Shown piece by piece: positions 1 through 5,686 of a DNA stretch of 5,908 nt; within the stretch, counting starts at the first letter, position 1, and each line of letters starts with the position of its first letter. The stretch is taken from positions 1-5,908 of the forward strand of contig DAOVMB010000184.1 of the NCBI GenBank assembly GCA_030630905.1. Direction: 5' to 3'. Below the pieces are notes generated by a model. That model saw nothing but the letters and a program-made list of their open reading frames with translations. It was not told where the DNA came from and did no database searches. The stretch is from Sedimentisphaerales bacterium. GTDB taxonomy: Bacteria > Planctomycetota > Phycisphaerae > Sedimentisphaerales > Anaerobacaceae. Position numbers and translations under genes: made by a program.

Positions 1-593
1 ACCTTGGTCCCCATTGCGGCATAAACGCAGGCCATTTCGCAGCCGATGACTCCACCACCGACGATTACCATCGATTGAGGTATTTGCTGGAGGGTAAGGG
101 CTTCCTTGCTGCTGATAACGGTCTGGCCGTCAAATGGGATCGCCGGAATCTCAATGGGATGCGAACCTGTCGCCATGATTATTTTCCCGGCTTCAATTTC
201 TGCCGGTTCGGTTTCGGATTCGATTTTGATTTGGCCCGGCGTCGTAACAATAGCCCGGCCGGGGATGATCTTGACTTTATGACTCCCGATCAATCCTGTC
301 ACGCCTTTGCGAAAAGCGGTAACTATAGCGTCCTTTCTGGCCTGGATTTTCGGCCAGTTTGCAGTCGGGGCTGCAACATCAATCCCCATTAGATGAGCGT
401 GCTTGAACATAAGCAGTGTATGGGCCGAGGCCAGCAGCGTTTTCGATGGGATGCAGCCACAATTCAGACAGGTACCGCCAACTAAACCCTTTTCAACAAC
501 TGCTGTCGAAGCGCCTTTTTGGGCACATCTAATCGCGGCGGCGTAACCACCCGGGCCGCTGCCGATAACTACAACATCATAACTTTCTGCCAT
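1..593 (-). CDS. lpdA: Dihydrolipoyl dehydrogenase (E3), N-terminal part, cut by the window edge
   Basis: This flavoprotein disulfide reductase reoxidises dihydrolipoyl groups of 2-oxoacid dehydrogenase complexes or of the glycine cleavage H protein, passing electrons through FAD to NAD+ in the cytoplasm. I translated the reverse strand by hand; the frame stays open for 197 codons to the left edge. It starts MAESYDVVVIGSGPGGY: the FAD-binding GxGxxG is at residues 11-16. The redox-active disulfide motif is TCLNCGCIPSK (41-51), with C42 and C47 as the expected pair. The ATGS motif is at 141-144. The NAD-binding GGGVIGCE is at 179-186. The rest of the NAD domain and the dimerisation domain, with its catalytic His-Glu, lie outside; the family is usually about 450-480 residues. 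The start has AAGGAG (602-607) 8 bases upstream. C45, where Val, Arg or Trp is more usual, is odd. The fold is certain. Lipoamide dehydrogenase is preferred over mercuric or glutathione reductase because of the CLNxGCIPSK form and the typical N-terminus. Confidence 0.95.
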   Translation of the reverse strand, partial: MAESYDVVVIGSGPGGYAAAIRCAQKGASTAVVEKGLVGGTCLNCGCIPSKTLLASAHTLLMFKHAHLMGIDVAAPTANWPKIQARKDAIVTAFRKGVTGLIGSHKVKIIPGRAIVTTPGQIKIESETEPAEIEAGKIIMATGSHPIEIPAIPFDGQTVISSKEALTLQQIPQSMVIVGGGVIGCEMACVYAAMGTK

Positions 594-631
594 TATTATA
601 ACTCCTTGTTTCGTATTAACGGGTTTTGCAG

Positions 632-637
632 ATTATA
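632..637 (-). promoter_or_regulatory. Candidate -10 box for lpdA
   Basis: A perfect TATAAT reads on the minus strand in the 88-bp gap between the sulfatase stop and lpdA. It would give a leader of roughly 30 bases before the lpdA ATG at 593. No convincing -35 hexamer sits 16-18 bases upstream; a TTGATA at 662-667 is too far away, with a 24-base spacer. The gap shows no strong terminator hairpin, so lpdA could also receive read-through from the sulfatase. This is a motif match only. Confidence 0.3.
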
Positions 638-681
638 TAAAATTTCTACGTTTGCCGGTATTATCAATCATTTCCGGACTT

Positions 682-2085
682 CTATTTGCGTGGTTTCTTT
701 TGCTGCCGGCGGCCCCATTCGTTCGCCCTGGCAGGATCGTAATCCGGATTAGGCGTGGGCATTTTGGCGCCGACCGATTGGCGCCACTTTGCCAGCTTTC
801 GCTGCAATTCGGTCGCTTTCTCCGGCATGGTTTTGGCAAGGTTATTCTTCTCCCCGATGTCACGTTTGAGATCGTAAAGCTCCAACCGCCCATCCTCGAA
901 GAATTCTATCAACTTGTAGTGGCCCTCTCGTATAGCACCGGCAGGCCTCGAATGATGATAATGGGGGTAATGCCAGTATATCGCATCTCGTTCGAGCTTG
1001 CCGGTTTGCCTGAGCAGCGGCAGGATGTCCTCGCCATCGAGTGTCTGGTTCGAATTCCCTCCGGCGCCGACAATCTCCAGGAAAGTGGGGTAGAAATCGA
1101 CGCTGGTGACCGGCACGCTGCACGTAGTTCCGGCTTTAACAACGCCGGGCCAGCGAACGATCAACGGCTCGCGAACTCCGCCTTCATATAGCGTACCCTT
1201 TTCATCGCGGAGCGGTGCATTGGTTGAAACAATCTGCTTTTTACCGGCGTAACCACCATAGGCTTGATGCAGTCCCCCATTGTCCGAGAAGAAGATTACA
1301 ATTGTGCGCTCGGCAAGATCCAGATTATCGAGCTTCTTAAGAATACGGCCGATATTAGTGTCCAGGTGTTCAACCATCGCTGCATAGGTAGGATTATTCA
1401 CCCCCGTTGCCGGCTTCGGCTTTTTCTTGTATTTGTCGACGAGTTCATCGGGCGCCTCCAACTTGATATGAACGGAGTGATGCGACAAGTAGAGAAAGAA
1501 CGGCTCCTGCTTTTTCTCTTCTATGAACTCGATAGCCTTGTCGGTAAAACCGGATACCTGTTTGTCGTTCTGGTTCCTGACACCCAACACGACTTTGTCA
1601 AAGCCCTGCTTGTCCGGGGAATAGCCTTTGCCGCCGAGATGCCACTTGCCGATATAGCAGGTTGCATAACCACGCTCCTTGAGCACTTCGCCGATTGTAA
1701 TAGATTCGAGAGGTAGTTGCAGGCGGTTTTCGGGGACAACGAGCTTTTCATAGGGCCGCCAATGACCCGGAATAAAATCTGTGATACCAACGCGGGCCGG
1801 GTACTGGCCTGCCATAATACTGGCCCGCGTGGGAGAACAAACCGGACAGGCTGCGTAAGCATCGGTAAACTTCATTCCCTGGCTCGCCAGCCGGTCAATA
1901 TTCGGTGTCTCATGGAACTTGCTGCCGTAACACGCCACATCCGGCCAACCCATGTCATCAATGAGAATGAAAACAAAATTGGGCTTTTTGTGCACATCGG
2001 TTATTGCAGACTGGACCGGGTGGCTCGGCAGTGTAAGTGACGCTGCACCCAATCCCACAGCTTTAAAAAAAACACGCCGATTCAT
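682..2085 (-). CDS. Tat-exported type I (formylglycine-dependent) sulfatase
   Basis: This is an arylsulfatase-type (S1 family) enzyme that hydrolyses sulfate esters, probably on a polysaccharide, outside the cytoplasm. From the ATG at 2085 it has 467 residues. The N-terminus NRRVFFK (2-8) plus a hydrophobic stretch is a Tat signal, probably cleaved near VQSA (24-27). The metal-binding pair D43-D44 lies in LIDDMGW. The formylglycine motif is C83-S-P-T-R87, followed by ASIMAGQYPARVG, so C83 is the residue to be converted. GKWHLGG (146-152) supplies conserved Lys and His, SHHSVH is at 201-206, and SDNGG (267-271) gives the second Asp-Asn metal pair. LRDEKGTLYEGGVREP (292-307) is a typical S1 segment, and LYDLKRD (403-409) marks the C-terminal subdomain. 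Length and motif order are normal, so it looks intact. An in-frame ATG at 2106 would add seven residues but has the ribosome binding site inside the coding region. The substrate cannot be read; the upstream fucosidase points to a sulfated fucose-containing glycan. The maturation enzyme (FGE or anSME) is not in this window. Confidence 0.95.
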   Translation of the reverse strand: MNRRVFFKAVGLGAASLTLPSHPVQSAITDVHKKPNFVFILIDDMGWPDVACYGSKFHETPNIDRLASQGMKFTDAYAACPVCSPTRASIMAGQYPARVGITDFIPGHWRPYEKLVVPENRLQLPLESITIGEVLKERGYATCYIGKWHLGGKGYSPDKQGFDKVVLGVRNQNDKQVSGFTDKAIEFIEEKKQEPFFLYLSHHSVHIKLEAPDELVDKYKKKPKPATGVNNPTYAAMVEHLDTNIGRILKKLDNLDLAERTIVIFFSDNGGLHQAYGGYAGKKQIVSTNAPLRDEKGTLYEGGVREPLIVRWPGVVKAGTTCSVPVTSVDFYPTFLEIVGAGGNSNQTLDGEDILPLLRQTGKLERDAIYWHYPHYHHSRPAGAIREGHYKLIEFFEDGRLELYDLKRDIGEKNNLAKTMPEKATELQRKLAKWRQSVGAKMPTPNPDYDPARANEWGRRQQKKPRK

Positions 2086-2090
2086 ATAAT

Positions 2091-2097
2091 TCTCCTT
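2091..2097 (-). promoter_or_regulatory. Ribosome binding site that decides the sulfatase start
   Basis: AAGGAGA reads on the minus strand five bases upstream of the ATG at 2085. It lies downstream of the alternative ATG at 2106 and so argues against it. The 2085 start also puts the twin-arginine motif at residues 3-4, as expected for a Tat signal. Confidence 0.75.
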
Positions 2098-2114
2098 CCA
2101 AAACATCGCCCCAG

Positions 2115-3812
2115 CTACTTCTTCGGAGCGAGAAGCTGGAACTCCCAGATGGTCGGCCCGTCGGTTGAGTTGAGAATGTTCAGGCGTACCTGTCTCGCTG
2201 TGACTGGCTCAAATGTCTTCGAATAGTCGGCTCCAATCTTTGTGCCCCGAGCGAAAGTTTTCCATTGCGTACTGTTCTTATATTGTAACTCGAATTCTTG
2301 TACTCGGTCGTAAGCCTCGGCAATTTTTACCTGATTGAACGTGGCGGCTTTGCCCAGATCCACTTCGGGCCAGGCCTGTTTTGTGCCGGTGTCAGTAGCC
2401 CAGCGAGTGGCCGGGTCGTCATCGACCGCCATGTCCGGACCGTAGTGACGATTTTTTTGATATATATTGGATGCCCGGACTTTCTTTTCATGCGCCAGAG
2501 ATGCCGACGGCAGGCCAATAGGGGCAAGCTCATCAGCCGGGCCATCCAGTTGCAATTTGATGATCGTGTCGATTTCGTGCCGGTAGGCTTTCGGTACGGA
2601 AATCTCGATAGCCTCGTCGGTCTGTTTGACATTCGCCGTGCCGCCGGTCAGGATGGAGTTGGCAACGATTTTCTTAGGGATAGGAGGCAGGATCAATTGC
2701 TCGCCGGACCAATTCAGGACGTGAACGTAAATTGTGCCGCCCTTGTGTGTGCTGGCGCCCCAGGGGCCAGGTTTGAACGGACCGCCGCGGGTCCCGTAAA
2801 TACTCTGCCCATATTTCTTGAGCCATGCGCCCATTTCCTTTAGGCGTTCGACCTGTCGAGGTTCTATCCGGCCGTCCGGCATAGGACCGACGTTGAACAA
2901 AAGGTTGCCGTCCCCCCCGACTGTTTTCACCAGGGTCTGGATACACTGCTTAAATGATTTCATCTGGTCGTTGGGTTTCCACGCCCACTGCCGGCAGATT
3001 GTCATGCAGGTCTCCCAGGGGCGGTCGTTCTGAAATTTTCCGATTCTCTGCTCCGGCGTATCGTGGTCGGCTGGCAGACCGGCACGGTTATTGATGATAA
3101 CGTTGGGCTGAAGCTGCCGAATCATCTTGAAGAGGTTTTCCGAGTCCCAATCCTTTGCCGAGCCGCCGAGACCGTCGAACCAGATGATGTCAATTCTGCC
3201 GTAGTTGGAGCAGATTTCGCGCAGTTGGCCATGAAGAAACTCGATGTAGCGGGCATGATTCTCCGTTCGGTAGTCCTGGTGATACCAGTCAGGCGGAGAA
3301 TAATAGTAGCCGAGCTTTAGTCCGCCCTTGTGGCAGGCATCGGCTAATTCTTTCACGACATCGCGTTTGAATGGCGAGTTGGTAATCTTATAGTCGGTCA
3401 GCTTGCTGTCGAACATTGAAAAGCCGTCATGGTGCTTGCTGGTAAAAACCAGATATTTCATGCCGGCATCTTTGGCGATTTGTACCCACTGTTCGGCGTC
3501 AAACTTGACGGGATTGAACTGCTTGTAGAGATTGTCATAAATTTCAGCAGGTATGGAACCTGTGCCGGTCCGCCCTCGCCGCTCGCCGCCGCGTGACCAG
3601 CCGATCTCCGTACCTTTGAGACTGACCGGCCCCCAATGTATGAACAGGCCGAACTTCATTTGGCGCCAGGCCTGTACATCCTGATCGCCGGCGTTAAGGT
3701 AATCTTTCGAACCGCTGGCGCCAGCTTGTCTTGCGGAACAGGCCGGAAGAAAACACATAACTAAACCCAGAAAAATGCCGATTGAGAACTTGCTCCATAC
3801 GTTTGTTAACAT
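2115..3812 (-). CDS. GH29 alpha-L-fucosidase lipoprotein with C-terminal F5/8 type C (CBM32-like) domain
   Basis: This retaining exo-alpha-L-fucosidase releases fucose from glycans at the cell surface or in the periplasm. It has 565 residues. Residues 1-24 form a lipoprotein signal ending in the lipobox L-P-A-C, with C25 as the lipidated cysteine. The GH29 catalytic domain runs from about 45 to 345: FGLFIHWGP (54-62) holds the substrate-contacting H59-x-W analogue, SKHHDGF (125-131) the His pair, and IDIIWFDG (207-214) the predicted nucleophile D213. GNLLFNVGPMPDG (302-314) is typical of the family. RPWET (264-268) holds E267, a candidate for the acid/base, which I do not assign because that residue varies within GH29. 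A beta-sandwich follows (about 345-420), then an F5/8 type C domain (about 435-562) with DDDPATRWAT and EVDLGK. That domain usually binds sugars. GAAGGG lies 8 bases upstream of the ATG. The sulfatase start is 29 bases downstream on the same strand, which suggests an operon with fucosidase first. The gene appears intact. Confidence 0.95.
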   Translation of the reverse strand: MLTNVWSKFSIGIFLGLVMCFLPACSARQAGASGSKDYLNAGDQDVQAWRQMKFGLFIHWGPVSLKGTEIGWSRGGERRGRTGTGSIPAEIYDNLYKQFNPVKFDAEQWVQIAKDAGMKYLVFTSKHHDGFSMFDSKLTDYKITNSPFKRDVVKELADACHKGGLKLGYYYSPPDWYHQDYRTENHARYIEFLHGQLREICSNYGRIDIIWFDGLGGSAKDWDSENLFKMIRQLQPNVIINNRAGLPADHDTPEQRIGKFQNDRPWETCMTICRQWAWKPNDQMKSFKQCIQTLVKTVGGDGNLLFNVGPMPDGRIEPRQVERLKEMGAWLKKYGQSIYGTRGGPFKPGPWGASTHKGGTIYVHVLNWSGEQLILPPIPKKIVANSILTGGTANVKQTDEAIEISVPKAYRHEIDTIIKLQLDGPADELAPIGLPSASLAHEKKVRASNIYQKNRHYGPDMAVDDDPATRWATDTGTKQAWPEVDLGKAATFNQVKIAEAYDRVQEFELQYKNSTQWKTFARGTKIGADYSKTFEPVTARQVRLNILNSTDGPTIWEFQLLAPKK

Positions 3813-3858
3813 AATTCTATCCCTTCCATTTTCATAATACAGATTTACATAAGGAAAT

Positions 3859-3867
3859 AATATAGCA
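3859..3867 (-). promoter_or_regulatory. Candidate extended -10 promoter of the fucosidase-sulfatase unit
   Basis: TGCTATATT on the minus strand fits the extended -10 form TGnTATAAT with one mismatch. Transcription would begin near 3852, giving a leader of about 40 bases before the fucosidase ATG. The -35 region is weak, as is common for extended -10 promoters. A perfect 5-bp inverted repeat (3863-3877) overlaps this element. Confidence 0.4.
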
Positions 3868-3877
3868 GAAAATGCTA
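3863..3877. promoter_or_regulatory. Inverted repeat overlapping the fucosidase promoter (possible operator)
   Basis: The plus strand reads TAGCA-GAAAA-TGCTA: perfect 5-bp arms around a 5-base centre. It covers the TG and first bases of the proposed extended -10 element and part of the spacer, where a bound repressor would block polymerase. No regulator gene is visible in the window. Such a short dyad can arise by chance in AT-rich DNA. Confidence 0.3.
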
Positions 3878-3891
3878 AAAAATGAAACGAA

Positions 3892-3959
3892 TGTTTGTTT
3901 TTTTAAGACAAAAGCCTCCCGCCTTTTGAGTCTTTAACACAGCTCATTTTTTACAAACA
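3892..3959. repeat. Nested inverted repeats in the divergent intergenic region
   Basis: The inner hairpin has CAAAAG (3909-3914) pairing with CTTTTG (3923-3928) around the loop CCTCCCGC. It extends through AAGA (3905-3908) and TCTT (3931-3934) across a two-base bulge, giving about ten base pairs. Outer arms TGTTTGT (3892-3898) and ACAAACA (3953-3959) also match perfectly. Neither strand has a T-run directly after the stem, so this does not look like a terminator. It lies upstream of both divergent promoter candidates, so a protein-binding site or DNA cruciform is a reasonable reading. Confidence 0.4.
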
Positions 3960-3987
3960 ATTTACATATTTAGGGACAGTGCAATAG

Positions 3988-3993
3988 TATAAT
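3988..3993 (+). promoter_or_regulatory. Candidate -10 box for the ankyrin gene
   Basis: A perfect TATAAT stands 36 bases before the ATG at 4030, giving a leader of about 30 bases. A TTTACA at 3961-3966 resembles a -35 box, but the 21-base spacer is too long for a standard sigma-70 promoter. Either the -35 is degenerate or an activator is needed. Confidence 0.35.
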
Positions 3994-4014
3994 AGATTAA
4001 AATAATGTTAAGCG

Positions 4015-4020
4015 AAGGAG
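4015..4020 (+). promoter_or_regulatory. Ribosome binding site that favours the second ATG of the ankyrin gene
   Basis: AAGGAG is followed by two in-frame ATGs, at 4024 (3-base spacing) and 4030 (9-base spacing). The second has the more usual spacing and gives a cleaner signal peptide beginning MKTYCLL. The first would add only Met-Glu. Confidence 0.65.
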
Positions 4021-4029
4021 AGCATGGAA

Positions 4030-5643
4030 ATGAAGACATATTGTTTATTAATGTTATTTAATTTTGCGATCGCTGCCGGTGTCTCGGTTGATTCCACGAA
4101 GCGTGGCGTGTTTTTGGAGGCCGTTGTCAGTGGCGACACGAGAAAGGTGATGGAACTGTTGGCAAGAGATCCGGACATGGCTTTAATGAGGGATGGAAAG
4201 GGCAAGGGTGGAATCGGATCTCCGGTGTTGTGCGCAGCCATCCAACACGGGCACGGAGACATTGTCGAGATGCTTTTGTCAAGGGGAGCTGATCCGAATG
4301 AAAAGGATATTAGCGGAAGGACCTCTTTGCACGTAGCAGCGCGAAAAGGGGACCCGAAACTGATTGAACTGCTACTCAAACACGGGATAGATGTAAACGT
4401 TTGCGCTCGGGATTTATCGAACTCTATTCCTCTGTGCCATGCCGGAAGCAGACAAGCTGCTGAGGTTCTGATTGCGAATGGCGCGGACTTGTCCTGGAGG
4501 GACGAGTCTGGCGGTACAGTTCTTCATTCATTAGTAAGAAGGGGAACAACTGACGCAGCAGAGGCGATTATAGAACACGGCGTGGACATCAACGCTCAGA
4601 ACAACTTCGGTTCAACGGCATTACACGTGACTGCGATACACGGCAGTAAAAAAATGGCCGAGTTGCTTGTTGCAAAAGGAGCTAACTTAAATATCGAAGA
4701 TAACAAAGGATTCACGCCACTCGCCCGTAAAATGAAACTTGTGCACGGATCCGGAGTATATGGGAAAGATCTTGCGGAATTTCTGATTCGCAACGGCGCA
4801 AAATACAGAATCAACGATGTGGCATGGCTTGGCGATTTAGTGAGATTCACCGAGCTTCTTGAAAGCGATCCCGCATTGGCAGATTACGTAAACCGTTTGG
4901 ATCGCGAACCGGTTCTGTTTGCAGCCATTTATGGCGGCAACAGTGATATTTTAAAACTATTATTGGCCAAGGGTGCCAACCTTGATACGAAGGGGAAACA
5001 TAGGGAATCCCCATTATTTGCAGCGTCATACATAGGAAACAGCTATGCTTTAAGAATACTGATGGAAAAAGGGGTGGATGTAAACGAAAGAGGTTTATAT
5101 GGAGAATCAGCCCTTCACTGGGCTACTGTCAAGGGCAACACGGAAGCCGTTCGATTCTTGCTCAAGGGTGGGGCGGATGTAACTGTAAAGGTCGAGTATC
5201 CGGCGTTAGACTTGGATATGCGCGTTGGAAACTTTCCTAATGCGATTGAGAATAGACTCAAGAATCTTCAGAGTCTGGAGGGGCAAAGACAGGCTAAGCT
5301 TGCCGGGCGTAGTATACAGATTGTGGGGCTTTCGAGACTCGCCATTTCAAAAGGTGATAAACCTTTGCATTCGGCTTCACTGTGGGATCACGGCGAGATT
5401 GTGAAGATGTTATTGTCCAACGGCGCTGAGGTTGATGTAAAGAATCATTACGGTCAGCAACCACTGCACTACGCATGTGTTTTCCGGCACAAAGAGGTAG
5501 CGAAGATACTGCTCGGCGCAGGCGCTGACGCAAATGCTAAAGATGATGATGGGCATACACCGCTTGGGCTTGCTTCATTTCCAAAAGGAAACCCGGCAAA
5601 AGACATTGTCGAGCTGCTTCTTGCCAAAGGCGCCCGGAAATAG
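4030..5643 (+). CDS. Exported ankyrin-repeat protein, about 14 repeats
   Basis: The protein has 537 residues from this start, or 539 from 4024. Residues 1-18 (MKTYCLLMLFNFAIAAGV) look like a Sec signal peptide, with possible cleavage after AIA or AIAA, so the mature protein is probably periplasmic or secreted. The rest is ankyrin repeats with the usual TPLH-x-A, G-x-x-x-x-V-x-x-LL and GADVN-type pattern. Examples are RTSLHVAARKGD (97-108), STALHVTAIHGS (195-206), SALHWATVKGNT (360-371), KPLHSASLWDHG (444-455) and QPLHYACVFRHK (477-488). I count seven repeats at about 27-262 and seven more at about 263-537. An insertion of roughly 55 residues (389-443) lies between repeats 11 and 12. Repeats 1 and 8 share an ELL-x-x-DP motif and look like starts of two arrays. 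No enzymatic domain, transmembrane anchor or lipobox is visible. Ankyrin repeats bind proteins, but the partner is unknown. It is divergent from the fucosidase. It could serve in cell-envelope organisation or interaction with other cells; its function is not assignable. Confidence 0.93.
   Translation: MKTYCLLMLFNFAIAAGVSVDSTKRGVFLEAVVSGDTRKVMELLARDPDMALMRDGKGKGGIGSPVLCAAIQHGHGDIVEMLLSRGADPNEKDISGRTSLHVAARKGDPKLIELLLKHGIDVNVCARDLSNSIPLCHAGSRQAAEVLIANGADLSWRDESGGTVLHSLVRRGTTDAAEAIIEHGVDINAQNNFGSTALHVTAIHGSKKMAELLVAKGANLNIEDNKGFTPLARKMKLVHGSGVYGKDLAEFLIRNGAKYRINDVAWLGDLVRFTELLESDPALADYVNRLDREPVLFAAIYGGNSDILKLLLAKGANLDTKGKHRESPLFAASYIGNSYALRILMEKGVDVNERGLYGESALHWATVKGNTEAVRFLLKGGADVTVKVEYPALDLDMRVGNFPNAIENRLKNLQSLEGQRQAKLAGRSIQIVGLSRLAISKGDKPLHSASLWDHGEIVKMLLSNGAEVDVKNHYGQQPLHYACVFRHKEVAKILLGAGADANAKDDDGHTPLGLASFPKGNPAKDIVELLLAKGARK
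4108..5640 (+). repeat. Ankyrin repeat array (coding), two blocks with one insertion
   Basis: About 14 degenerate repeats of around 33 codons each. Block 1 covers about 4108-4809 and block 2 about 4813-5640. Block 2 is interrupted at about 5194-5358 by non-ankyrin coding sequence. The repeats are diverged at DNA level; I see no recent perfect duplication, so slippage or assembly collapse is unlikely. Confidence 0.85.
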
Positions 5644-5686
5644 CAAACGCTTGAAACGGGCATCCCTGTGTCGAGATTTGTAGTGA
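5644..5686. other. Convergent gap between the ankyrin gene and birA
   Basis: These 43 bases separate two genes that end towards each other. A terminator would be expected here, but I see no stem followed by a T-run in either direction. The only symmetrical piece is the 6-base palindrome TGATCA (5684-5689), which overlaps the birA stop. Termination may be Rho-dependent, or transcripts may overlap. Confidence 0.5.

Noticed and set aside
652..1191. Long open frame on the plus strand (about 179 codons) opposite the sulfatase
   Set aside because: It lies antisense to a sulfatase with all catalytic motifs. Its translation shows no recognisable domain and it has no clear ribosome binding site.
2085..2106. 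Sulfatase start at the upstream ATG (2106)
   Set aside because: The AAGGAGA ribosome binding site lies between the two ATGs, and the Tat signal fits the downstream start better.
2298..2843. Open frame on the plus strand (about 181 codons) opposite the fucosidase
   Set aside because: It is antisense to the end of the fucosidase and its F5/8 domain, both well supported. The translation is not protein-like for any family I know.
3806..3835. Nine-codon upstream frame (MKMEGIELC) overlapping the fucosidase start on the minus strand
   Set aside because: It could in principle couple translation, but it has no ribosome binding site of its own and is short enough to occur by chance.
3905..3934. Hairpin as an intrinsic terminator
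   Set aside because: No T-run follows the stem on either strand, and no gene ends nearby.
4008..4379. Minus-strand open frame over the start of the ankyrin gene
   Set aside because: It is a low-complexity Ser-rich shadow of the ankyrin coding frame and would remove the divergent promoter region.
4030..5643. Ankyrin gene as part of a phage-defence or toxin system
   Set aside because: The protein appears exported, contains no nuclease, protease or toxin domain, and has no effector partner in the window.
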